Source: Alphaproteobacteria bacterium
GTDB lineage: Bacteria; Pseudomonadota; Alphaproteobacteria; UBA828
Length of the DNA stretch: 64,000 bases
Reading direction: 5' to 3'
Assembly: GCA_022826345.1 (NCBI GenBank)
Contig: JAJDVB010000178.1
Span: 1 to 64,000 of the forward strand
The notes under the pieces are model-generated. The model was not told where the DNA came from, ran no database searches, and saw only the letters and a list, made by a program, of their open reading frames with translations. Below are positions 8,106 to 16,654 of the stretch, piece by piece. How positions within the stretch are numbered: the stretch's first letter is position 1; every line of letters starts with the position of its first letter. The position numbers and the translations under genes were made by a program.

Positions 8106-9764
8106 TCAGTCGTCGAGCAGAGGACCCTGCGCCCGGCGGGCCTCGGCAAAGTTATCGGCGAGATGATGGGCGGCGCGGTAGGCGAGCGCCGAGATGGTGC
8201 TGGTCGGGTTGATGGCCGCGCCGGTCGCCATGACGCTGCCGTCGGTGATGTAGAGGTTGGGGCAGTCCCAGGCCTGGTGCCACTTGGTGACGACGGAGGT
8301 CTCGGGGTCGGCTCCCATACGCGCGGTGCCGAGCAGGTGCCAGGCGGGCGGCGCGTAGACACCGTTCCCATCGCGGAAGGGATTGACCTTGATGTCCCAG
8401 GCGTCCATCGCGCCCGCCAGCTCCGCCGCCCGGTCGATGCCGAAGCGCGCGAGCCGCGCGTCGTTCTCGCACATGCCGTAGGCGATACGGGGTGCCGGCA
8501 GTCCCGACGAGTCGACCACGGTGTCGGAGAGGGTGACGCGGTTTTCGGGGCGCGGCAGGTCGTCCCCCACGATGAGGATGCCGATGCCGTGCCCGAAGTG
8601 CTTGGCGAACCACGAGTGGTGATCTGTGCCCCACGGCGCCACGTTGCCCGAGTGCGAGCCCAGCGCCTGATAGCCCGCGCCGTTTTGGCGCACGATGTGC
8701 AGCGTGAAGCCGTTGACGAAGCCGCGCGACGTATCGCTCTCCGCAAACTCCTCGCAGATCGCGATGGCGGAGATCAGGCCCTTGTGCGCCTCGGTCGGGG
8801 CGTCGACCCAGCATTCCACCATGCCGAGCGTGTGGTGCATCAGGTTGCGGCCGACCTGATCGGAGCGGTTGGCAAGCCCTCTCGGATGCACCGTGCTTTC
8901 CGAGAGCAAAAGCAGGCGCGGCGTGCCGACTCCGTTGGCGGCGAGGATGACGATGTCCGCAGTCTGGATATGACGCACGCCCGTGTTGCGCTCGACGTAG
9001 ACCACGCCCGTGGCGCGACCCAAGGTATCGGTCTCGATGCGCTCGACCCGGCTGTCGGTGCGAAGCTCCACGCCCGCCGCGAGAGCCTTCGGCCAGTGGG
9101 TCACGGCCATGTCGTTGAGCGAGCCGCGCGGGCAGCCGCTTTGGCAGGCGCCGCAGTTGTTGCAGGCGAGACGGCCGTCGTAGCCCTCCGCCAGGATGGC
9201 ACAGGGCATGGGCCACCAGTGCCAGCCGAGCTTGTCGAAGCCGCGCGCTACGACCTCGCCCATGGCCCCGCGCGGGCCGGGCCGGGTCTGGAAGGGGCCG
9301 CGCGGCGGCATCGCCGGGTCGCCCGGCCAGCCGGAAACGCCGCAGGCCTCGTCCGCCATCTCGAAGTAGGGGGCGAGGTCCTCGTAGGAGATCGGCCAGT
9401 CCGGCGCGAGGCCATGCTCGGTGCCCTTGCGGAAGTCCGATGGGCGGTAGCGCGGCCAGGTGGCGGTGTAGATGCCCGTGGAGCCGCCGACGCCGTTCCA
9501 CATCAGCGTCGTCTCGTCGGTACTGTCCACCGGGTAGTCGTGCGGGTGCGCGCGCACGTTGACGGCGATCGACCAGTCGGTGGCGCGGCGCCACTCCCAG
9601 TCCCGTCCGTGGTGGGGGCGTTCGGCCGACGGGAACCACGGGCCCTGCTCCAGGCAGACCACCTTGATGCCTTTCCGGGCCAACACGGTGGCGGGAATGA
9701 CGCCGCCGGGGCCCGAGCCGACGATGACGACATCGGTGTGGTCGTGGGTGATGCGCTGGGCCAT
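8106..9764 (-). CDS. GMC-family FAD oxidoreductase with a four-Cys cluster motif
   Basis: A 552-residue glucose-methanol-choline oxidoreductase. The FAD-binding dinucleotide motif VVIVGSGPGG lies at residues 12-21. The C-terminal GMC domain includes WHLLGTARMGADPETSVV and LYITDGSVMATGAAINPTS. Cys201, Cys204, Cys207 and Cys211 (CNNCGACQSGCPRG) form a CxxCxxCxxxC motif of the kind that holds an iron-sulfur cluster in membrane-linked sugar and alcohol dehydrogenases. It probably oxidises an alcohol or polyol. A subunit-3-like partner is encoded at 10864-11448, but no cytochrome c subunit is seen. The ATG at 9764 is 10 bp downstream of the ABC ATPase stop, so the gene is embedded in a transport operon. 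Confidence 0.88.
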   Translation of the reverse strand: MAQRITHDHTDVVIVGSGPGGVIPATVLARKGIKVVCLEQGPWFPSAERPHHGRDWEWRRATDWSIAVNVRAHPHDYPVDSTDETTLMWNGVGGSTGIYTATWPRYRPSDFRKGTEHGLAPDWPISYEDLAPYFEMADEACGVSGWPGDPAMPPRGPFQTRPGPRGAMGEVVARGFDKLGWHWWPMPCAILAEGYDGRLACNNCGACQSGCPRGSLNDMAVTHWPKALAAGVELRTDSRVERIETDTLGRATGVVYVERNTGVRHIQTADIVILAANGVGTPRLLLLSESTVHPRGLANRSDQVGRNLMHHTLGMVECWVDAPTEAHKGLISAIAICEEFAESDTSRGFVNGFTLHIVRQNGAGYQALGSHSGNVAPWGTDHHSWFAKHFGHGIGILIVGDDLPRPENRVTLSDTVVDSSGLPAPRIAYGMCENDARLARFGIDRAAELAGAMDAWDIKVNPFRDGNGVYAPPAWHLLGTARMGADPETSVVTKWHQAWDCPNLYITDGSVMATGAAINPTSTISALAYRAAHHLADNFAEARRAQGPLLDD

Positions 9765-9774
9765 GGCGCTCGCC

Positions 9775-10854
<1,080 letters not shown>

Positions 10855-10863
10855 GACTTGCCC

Positions 10864-11448
10864 CTACGCGCGGCCGGTGGGCTTACCGCCAGCGCCCCTG
10901 GCGATGGCACCGCGGCCGCTCGCCACCGCGTCGTCCACCGTCACGGTCTCAGGCGCCAGCGGATCGGGCGGCAGCGGCGTGAGATCGAGCCGCGTCACGT
11001 CCTCTGTCTTGACGTAGTGACCGCGGCGATGCGCGGGTGCCTGAAGAGGATCGCTCTCGTCGAAGGGCGCCATGGCGTAGCCGGCGGGCTGTGGCGCGTC
11101 GTTGTAAACATGGCCAAGCGAGCGGACCGCGCGCACCACGGCGGGGCTCTCGTAATAGGCGAGATAGACGATCATCCGAAGTGTCTCGAACCGCTCCGGG
11201 TGGTCCGCCTCGAAGCGCCGCACGACGTCCTGCCGCTCCGCTGCGCCCAGTGGCCCAAACGGCCCACCACAGGCCTCAATGGTTTGCGCGAGATCGTCCA
11301 GTGCGGTCTCGCCCAACTGCGCCACCAGCCGGTCCGCCACCACGCCGTGAGTGCCGGCGTCACTCGCGGCCGGGAAGCGCCCGTTGCCCGGCAGCAGCAC
11401 GTCCACCAGCTCTCTCAGCATGGCCGCGATTTCGGCGGGTTCTCTCAT
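10864..11448 (-). CDS. Gluconate 2-dehydrogenase subunit 3-like protein
   Basis: A 194-residue protein resembling the small (gamma, subunit 3) component of membrane-associated GMC dehydrogenases. The clue is the start, EIAAMLRELVDVLLPGNGRF, with Asp, Gly and His-rich spacing after it (ASDAGTHGVVADRLV), followed by a helical LDDLAQTIEACGG region. This subunit normally helps fold, export and stabilise the large flavoprotein, which is encoded two genes downstream. I see no clear Tat signal here. The ATG at 11448 lies 2 bp beyond the TAG of the preceding permease gene. The C-terminal 60 residues are polar and Pro/Ala/Gly-rich and carry no recognisable motif. Family assignment is moderate; partnership with the GMC protein is inferred from context. 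Confidence 0.7.
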   Translation of the reverse strand: MREPAEIAAMLRELVDVLLPGNGRFPAASDAGTHGVVADRLVAQLGETALDDLAQTIEACGGPFGPLGAAERQDVVRRFEADHPERFETLRMIVYLAYYESPAVVRAVRSLGHVYNDAPQPAGYAMAPFDESDPLQAPAHRRGHYVKTEDVTRLDLTPLPPDPLAPETVTVDDAVASGRGAIARGAGGKPTGRA

Positions 11449-11450
11449 CG

Positions 11451-12317
11451 CTACCTCGTGCTGCCTGCAGTCAGGCCGCGAATGAGCCAGCGCTGGAAGA
11501 ACATCGCCAGCAGGTAGACCGGCACGATGCCGATCAGCGACGCGACCGACATCTGGCCGTAGCGAAGCTGGCGGTCTCCCTGATAGAGCGAGAGCCCGAC
11601 AGGTAACGTCTGCGTGCTCTCGCTCCGCGTCAGGAAAGAGGCCAGGAGGAACTCGTTGTAGGCCAGGATCAGGCAGATGATCCCGGTGCTGATGATGCCC
11701 GGCATGAGCAATGGCACGGTGATGCGGAGCAGCACGGAGCCATAGCCCGCGCCATCGATACGCGCGGCGTCCTCTAGCTCCTCCGGCAGCCGGCGCACGA
11801 AGCTCGAGAGCAGCCAAAACGCGACCGGCAGGTTCATCACGCCGTAGACCAGCGCCATGCCGAAGAGCGTGTTCACCAGCCCGATCGAGCGCAGCAGGAA
11901 GAAGAGGGGAAAAAGCGCGACGATGGGCGGTGCCACATAGGTCGCAAGGATGAAGGCCGGCAGACATTTGCCGCCCACGCGATAACGCACGATGGCGTGG
12001 GTCGCGGGGACCGCGATCACCAGCGTCACCAGCGCGCCCAACGCTGCGGCGACAATCGAGTTGCGCAGATAAGTGCCGACCGCGACGGAGTTCCAGGCGT
12101 CCGGGTAGTTCTGCCAAAACCACTCCTCGGGCAGGAAACCGCCGCTCGCGATATCCGGCTGCGTCTTGAACGAGACCATGAGCATGAAGATCATGGGAAA
12201 GATGAAGAAGAGCACCACCGCTGCGGTCCCCGCCCAGCGGGCGAGGGTCCAGAGATCGACAGGCGCCTCCGAGAGCCAGGTACCGCCATCGAACTTTCCG
12301 ACGCGGGCGGCTCTCAC
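11451..12317 (-). CDS. ABC importer permease (MalG/UgpE-like)
   Basis: A 288-residue inner-membrane permease with about six transmembrane helices and the EAA loop visible as EELEDAARIDGAGYGSVLLR followed by ITVPLLMPGI, the ATPase-docking segment of CUT1 importers. The start is a GTG at 12317 that overlaps the TGA of the preceding permease (GTGA). The open frame extends far upstream but overlaps that gene. It pairs with the MalF-like permease encoded immediately upstream. Confidence 0.92.
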   Translation of the reverse strand: MRAARVGKFDGGTWLSEAPVDLWTLARWAGTAAVVLFFIFPMIFMLMVSFKTQPDIASGGFLPEEWFWQNYPDAWNSVAVGTYLRNSIVAAALGALVTLVIAVPATHAIVRYRVGGKCLPAFILATYVAPPIVALFPLFFLLRSIGLVNTLFGMALVYGVMNLPVAFWLLSSFVRRLPEELEDAARIDGAGYGSVLLRITVPLLMPGIISTGIICLILAYNEFLLASFLTRSESTQTLPVGLSLYQGDRQLRYGQMSVASLIGIVPVYLLAMFFQRWLIRGLTAGSTR

Positions 12318-13270
12318 GACAACCTCTTCTCGGCGACATCGTGCGCGGTGGTGAAGGGAATGGTGACGAGGCCCACCACCACCGCGAACATGAGTGTCTG
12401 CGCCGCCGCGGCACCGATGTCGAACTGCTGGATCGCCACCCGGTAGATGTAGAAGCTCGAAACCGTCGTCGCTTGGCCCGGCCCGCCGCCGGTCAGTACG
12501 AAGACGAGATCGAAGACTTTGAACGCAATCACGAGCTTGAGCACTGCGATGGCGAGCAGCGCCGGCGCCAGCATCGGCAGCGTGATGGACCAGAACATCG
12601 CTGGCCCCGACGCGCCGTCCAGCTTCGCCGCCTCGTATATGTCCTCCGGCAGGGTCTGCAGCGCGGCGTAGGTCATCAGCGCGATGAAGGGCGTCCACTG
12701 CCACACGTCTGCCAAGCACACGAAGGGGAACGCCATGGTGGGCGAGCCCAGGAAACTCACCGGCTGGCTGAAGAGCGCCATGTCCATGAGGAAGCTGTTG
12801 AGCCAGCCGCCCTTGGGCATCAGCAGCAGCTGCCACATGACGGCGACGGTGATCGGCGGTGTCATCAGCGGCAGGAGAATGAGCGTGCGCAGGATCTGCC
12901 GGCCCTTCACGGCACGGTCGATCAGAAGGGCCACGCAAACGCCGAGGATCACCGATGCCAGCGTCGTCATCAGCGCGAAGATGATGGAGCGGAGCAGGGA
13001 GCTGGTGAATTTCGCCTGGTTGATGGAGTCCGTGTAGTGCTCGACGCCGACCCATCCCCGGAACAGCGTGCCGAGGTTGGAATCGGAGAAGGAGAGGAAA
13101 ATCAGGTAGATGAAGGGATAAACGGCGAACACGATCAAGCCGCCGATGAGCGGCATGACCACCGCCCAGCCGATCAGTCTGCGCCGGTCGAGGGTCAACA
13201 CGCCGGACCAGAGCCCGGCTGCCTTAGACCTTTCGAGAGTGCGCTGCGGCGCAGAGTCCAGTTCAGCCAT
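12314..13270 (-). CDS. ABC importer permease (MalF/UgpA-like)
   Basis: A 318-residue permease with six predicted helices; the first is at about residues 33-55 (IGWAVVMPLIGGLIVFAVYP). The EAA-loop docking segment reads LPEDIYEAAKLDGASGPAMF followed by WSITLPMLAPALL. It is the first of the two permeases and follows the binding-protein gene after a 63-bp gap containing a long hairpin. The substrate is set by the binding protein and is unknown, but sugars or polyols are usual for the family. Confidence 0.92.
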   Translation of the reverse strand: MAELDSAPQRTLERSKAAGLWSGVLTLDRRRLIGWAVVMPLIGGLIVFAVYPFIYLIFLSFSDSNLGTLFRGWVGVEHYTDSINQAKFTSSLLRSIIFALMTTLASVILGVCVALLIDRAVKGRQILRTLILLPLMTPPITVAVMWQLLLMPKGGWLNSFLMDMALFSQPVSFLGSPTMAFPFVCLADVWQWTPFIALMTYAALQTLPEDIYEAAKLDGASGPAMFWSITLPMLAPALLAIAVLKLVIAFKVFDLVFVLTGGGPGQATTVSSFYIYRVAIQQFDIGAAAAQTLMFAVVVGLVTIPFTTAHDVAEKRLS

Positions 13271-13282
13271 AACGGGAGGAGG

Positions 13283-13324
13283 GGGCGGCCGCAGCCAGGA
13301 TAGTCCCTGAGCGTGCGGCCGCCC
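13283..13324 (-). terminator. Hairpin between binding-protein and permease genes
   Basis: An 11-bp perfect inverted repeat, GGGCGGCCGCA (13283-13293) and TGCGGCCGCCC (13314-13324), separated by 20 nt. It lies between the binding-protein stop (13334) and the first permease start (13270) on the minus strand. Position and strength suggest an mRNA-stabilising stem or partial attenuator that favours binding-protein expression. Confidence 0.7.
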
Positions 13325-13333
13325 GCTTCATGG

Positions 13334-14665
13334 CTAGCCGAGGATGTCCTCCCAGGCAGCCTGGGCATCGCCCATGGCCTGCTCGACGGTCTTGTCGCCG
13401 GCCATCATCAGGCCAAGCTCGTCCGTGAGCGACTGCATGAGCTTGGGCGATTCCGGCTTCGTCGGCCAGGGGAAGGCGTCGTCGATAGCCTGTTCCACGG
13501 CGTCCGCCTGCAACGGTGCGAAGTCGCGGTAGGCCGGCATCGCGGAGCGCCGGGTCGGGTCCACACCTGTGGTGTTGTCGGTGAGCACGCGGACGTGGAA
13601 GTCCTTGCTCGACGACATGCGCACGAATTCCCACGCCATCTCGGGATTGTGCGACCCGGACGAGACGCCGAAGGACCAGCCCGCGTTCATCGCCGGCCGG
13701 TTGACCGTATTGGAGCCAGCGACCGGCATGGGCACGACGCCCCACTTGTCGACGATCTGACTCTGGTTCGCGTCCTGTGCCCAGGTGCCGAGGTCGGTCC
13801 AGAACTCGATCATGGCGGCGCCACCGCTCAGGAACACAGGGATCGAGTTGCCGAACTCGGTCTCCAACGGCGTCGGCACCGCCGAGGGGCCGGCCTCCAG
13901 CATGGTTTGCGCCGCGCCGATCGCGGCGTCGCTGGTGAGCGCCGGCGCGCCATTGGCGTCGAGGAAGTCGCCGCCGTAGCCGCCCAGACGGTTCGCGTAG
14001 GTCGAGCAAAGGATGATCGGGAACTGCTTGCACATGAGCAAGGCGCCGTAGACGCCGTTGGCCGATTCGGCGTCCGTCACCGCCTTGGCCACCGCATTGT
14101 ATTCGTCCCAAGTTGCCGGCGGCTGCAGCCCGTTCCGGTCGAGAATTTCTTTATTATAGAAGAGAACGTGGGTGTCGCCGTCGTAGGGCAGGCCGTAACG
14201 GCGTCCATCGACCAGGGTGTAGGCGTCGTAGAGCGCACCGAGGAAGTCGGCGGGGTCGATGTCAGCCTCCTCCGCCGCGATGCGGTCGGTGATGTCGGCG
14301 AGCACGCCGTCCCGCACCAGCGCCTCCTTGTCGACATACCAATACTGGAAGACGTCGATCTCGTTGGTGCCGGACATCACGTCGAGCGTCGACTGGGCCG
14401 TGATCTGGTCGTAGGGGACCTTCACCCCTTCGACAGTGGCGCCGGTCAGCTCGGTGAATCCCTCGGAGAGCGGCTTGATCGAGCCTGCGTGCGGATTGAT
14501 GATCATGAAGCGCAGGGTCTCGCCGGACCAGTCCGACGCCTGCGCGCCCGACGCAAACGCGCCTGAACCTGCAGCGGTCAGCGCAGCAGCGCCTGCCGCC
14601 GTACCCTTAAGAAAAGACCGCCGTGAGAGCGGTGCTCCCGACCAGCTTGTCTTGTGGTCACCCAT
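13334..14665 (-). CDS. Tat-exported CUT1-type ABC binding protein
   Basis: A 443-residue solute-binding protein (SBP_bac_1 class). The N-terminus has a twin-arginine signal, PLSRRSFLKGTAAGAAAL, within the first 40 residues, then ASDWSGETLRFMII at the mature start. The start at 14665 (MGDHKTSW) is chosen because AGGAGG lies 9 nt upstream; the in-frame ATG six codons earlier would include that ribosome binding site. Downstream motifs such as LFYNKEILDRNGLQPPATWD are typical of carbohydrate-binding proteins. It delivers solute to the permeases at 11451-13270. It is the first gene of the minus-strand block, so the promoter should lie in 14666-14800. Confidence 0.92.
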   Translation of the reverse strand: MGDHKTSWSGAPLSRRSFLKGTAAGAAALTAAGSGAFASGAQASDWSGETLRFMIINPHAGSIKPLSEGFTELTGATVEGVKVPYDQITAQSTLDVMSGTNEIDVFQYWYVDKEALVRDGVLADITDRIAAEEADIDPADFLGALYDAYTLVDGRRYGLPYDGDTHVLFYNKEILDRNGLQPPATWDEYNAVAKAVTDAESANGVYGALLMCKQFPIILCSTYANRLGGYGGDFLDANGAPALTSDAAIGAAQTMLEAGPSAVPTPLETEFGNSIPVFLSGGAAMIEFWTDLGTWAQDANQSQIVDKWGVVPMPVAGSNTVNRPAMNAGWSFGVSSGSHNPEMAWEFVRMSSSKDFHVRVLTDNTTGVDPTRRSAMPAYRDFAPLQADAVEQAIDDAFPWPTKPESPKLMQSLTDELGLMMAGDKTVEQAMGDAQAAWEDILG

Positions 14666-14815
14666 CGATTGAATCCTCCTCATGAGCCGTGTTCGGTTGT
14701 GCTGCGATAAGGCCTTGCCTTGCTTCCAATAGGGGATGCACGCGCGCCCATCAACTCAAAACGGGATACAATGCGCTCTTGGAGGCGTCTGAACCGATGA
14801 GTTGGTCAGACTGCC

Positions 14816-14845
14816 TTGACGTGTCCGCGAAAGTTTCGTGAATAT
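14816..14845 (+). promoter_or_regulatory. Candidate sigma-70 promoter for the CYTH-CHAD gene
   Basis: TTGACG at 14816-14821 is a near-consensus -35 box. About 18 nt later GAATAT (14840-14845) could serve as a weak -10 box. If real, transcription would begin near 14852, which favours the ATG at 14904 over the one at 14838. The -10 match is poor, so confidence is limited. The rest of the divergent gap 14666-14903 shows no other clear element. Confidence 0.35.
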
Positions 14846-14903
14846 CCCTTCCGGCTGCGCGGAAGAACGCGGTGACAGCATCCATCACCGGGAACGGGAA
14901 CTG

Positions 14904-16517
14904 ATGGGCAAGGGAGACGGCGGCGGGGCGGCGGCCGCCGGGGATGGCGGTCCTACACTTGAGGTCGAGCTGACGCTCGGCGGCGATCCCGACGCCCTCG
15001 ATCGCGGTTGGCGCGCAGCGGTTCCTGCGAATGGAGGCGGAACCGCCCAGCGGCTGCGTAGCACCTATTTCGACACCGGCGACTTTCGCCTGCGTCGGCG
15101 GGGCTTCACGCTGCGCATTCGTGAGGATGGGGAACGGCTGGTCCAGACCCTGAAATCCGATGGGCCGTCCTCTGCCGCTGCCGTGCTCAAGCGCAACGAG
15201 TGGACCCGCACGGTCAAGAAGCCGGTGCCCAGCCTCCCCATCGCGCCCGATCCAGCGGTGCGCGATGCGGTGGGACCGCTACGGTCAGCAGAGTTGGCAC
15301 CGGCGTTCTCCACCGATGTCACGCGGCGCACAGCCACGGTCGAGGTTGCCGCGCCGGATGACGGCACCGCCCTGATCGAACTCGCGCTCGACAGCGGGGA
15401 AATCGAGGCAAGGGGCAGGCGAGACACTGTCTCTGAGTTGGAGCTGGAACTGATCGAAGGGCCGGCAAGTGCACTCTACGAGCTCGCCATGACGCTGCAG
15501 GCCTCTGCGCCGCTCCGCATACAGACGGCGAGCAAGGCCAAGCGCGGCTACGTCCTTGCCGGTGGTGAGGGCTACGCCGGCTACAAGGCGCCGGCGCTCG
15601 CTCTTGCGCGGGGCATCTCCGCAAACGAGGCCCTGGGCAAGATTTTTCGCGTGTGTGCCAGTCAGTGCGCGGCGAATCACGATGCAGTGCTGGACCGCAG
15701 TGATCCGGAGGGCGTGCACCAGTTTCGTGTCGCGTTGCGCCGGATGCGTTCGGCTCTCGTGGTCTTCAAGACGGTTCTTCCGCCAGAGCACACTGCCTGG
15801 CTGAACAGGGAAGCCAGCCGCCTCATCGACGTGCTCGGCCCGGCACGTGATTGGGACGTATTCATCACCGAGACGCTCGCGACCGTCCGGGCTGCCCGGC
15901 CGGAGGACGAGTCACTGGAGCGTCTTGCCGAAGCGGCCGAAAGGGAACGCGCCCGCGCCTACGAGCAGGCCGAGGCGCTGCGCGCGCCAGGCTACACGGA
16001 GTTCCTGCTGCGCTTCGGCCGGTGGATAGAGACGGCGGGCTGGCGTGACGCTGCGAACCACGCCGCGCTCGATCAGCCGCTCGCGCAACTTGGGAGGCGC
16101 CTGCTCGACAAGCGCCACAAGCGCGTATTGAGGCGCGGGCGCGACTTCGAGCAACTGTCGGACGCCGACCTGCACCGGCTCAGGATCTCACTCAAGAAAC
16201 TGCGCTATGCGGGCGAGTTCTTCGCGGCCCAGTTCCCAAACGGCAGGCCGCGTCCCTACATCAGGGCGTTGCGTCGGCTGCAGGATGACCTCGGCCAGCT
16301 CAACGACGCCGCCGTTGCCGAGAGCTGCCTGAAACAGCTCCTCGACGTCCAGCACAATAGCAGCCATCTCGCCGCTCTTGGAGTGGGCGCCGGACAGGTG
16401 ATCGGTTGGCACGCTCGTGTCCGCGAAGAAACCCGGGGTCAGCTCACCGAGGATTGGCACGCTTTCACTGCCACCGAGCCCTATTGGCGCACCACCGCAG
16501 GCGGACTACACGACTGA
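14904..16517 (+). CDS. CYTH and CHAD domain protein
   Basis: About 537 residues. The N-terminal CYTH (triphosphate tunnel) domain, about residues 18-215, begins EVELTL and continues with STYFDTGDFRLRRRGFTLRI, the typical second strand pair. The usual ExExK signature reads ExExT here. The C-terminal CHAD domain, about 235-530, has the conserved His-rich helices VHQFRVALRRMRSAL and LHRLRISLKKLRYAGEFF that bind polyphosphate. Such proteins are linked to inorganic polyphosphate granules or triphosphate hydrolysis. An in-frame ATG at 14838 would add 22 residues; the later start is preferred because the extra residues are not CYTH-like and a candidate promoter overlaps that region. It appears unrelated to its transport neighbours. 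Confidence 0.88.
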   Translation: MGKGDGGGAAAAGDGGPTLEVELTLGGDPDALDRGWRAAVPANGGGTAQRLRSTYFDTGDFRLRRRGFTLRIREDGERLVQTLKSDGPSSAAAVLKRNEWTRTVKKPVPSLPIAPDPAVRDAVGPLRSAELAPAFSTDVTRRTATVEVAAPDDGTALIELALDSGEIEARGRRDTVSELELELIEGPASALYELAMTLQASAPLRIQTASKAKRGYVLAGGEGYAGYKAPALALARGISANEALGKIFRVCASQCAANHDAVLDRSDPEGVHQFRVALRRMRSALVVFKTVLPPEHTAWLNREASRLIDVLGPARDWDVFITETLATVRAARPEDESLERLAEAAERERARAYEQAEALRAPGYTEFLLRFGRWIETAGWRDAANHAALDQPLAQLGRRLLDKRHKRVLRRGRDFEQLSDADLHRLRISLKKLRYAGEFFAAQFPNGRPRPYIRALRRLQDDLGQLNDAAVAESCLKQLLDVQHNSSHLAALGVGAGQVIGWHARVREETRGQLTEDWHAFTATEPYWRTTAGGLHD

Positions 16518-16654
16518 TCCTGTCGGAATCCGAAGCATCCGTGTCGCATCGAAGCCGATGGTCGCCAACTCCGCCATGATATGAGGAGGAGGGGAGGTGG
16601 TGCGGCCCGTCAGGGTGCGCGCGCTGACTCTCGCGAAACCGAGAGAGTTCCGCC

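Noticed and set aside
16628..16645. Glycine riboswitch or terminator before the DMGDH-like gene
   Set aside because: Only a 6-bp CTCTCG/CGAGAG stem is present; none of the conserved riboswitch core was seen.
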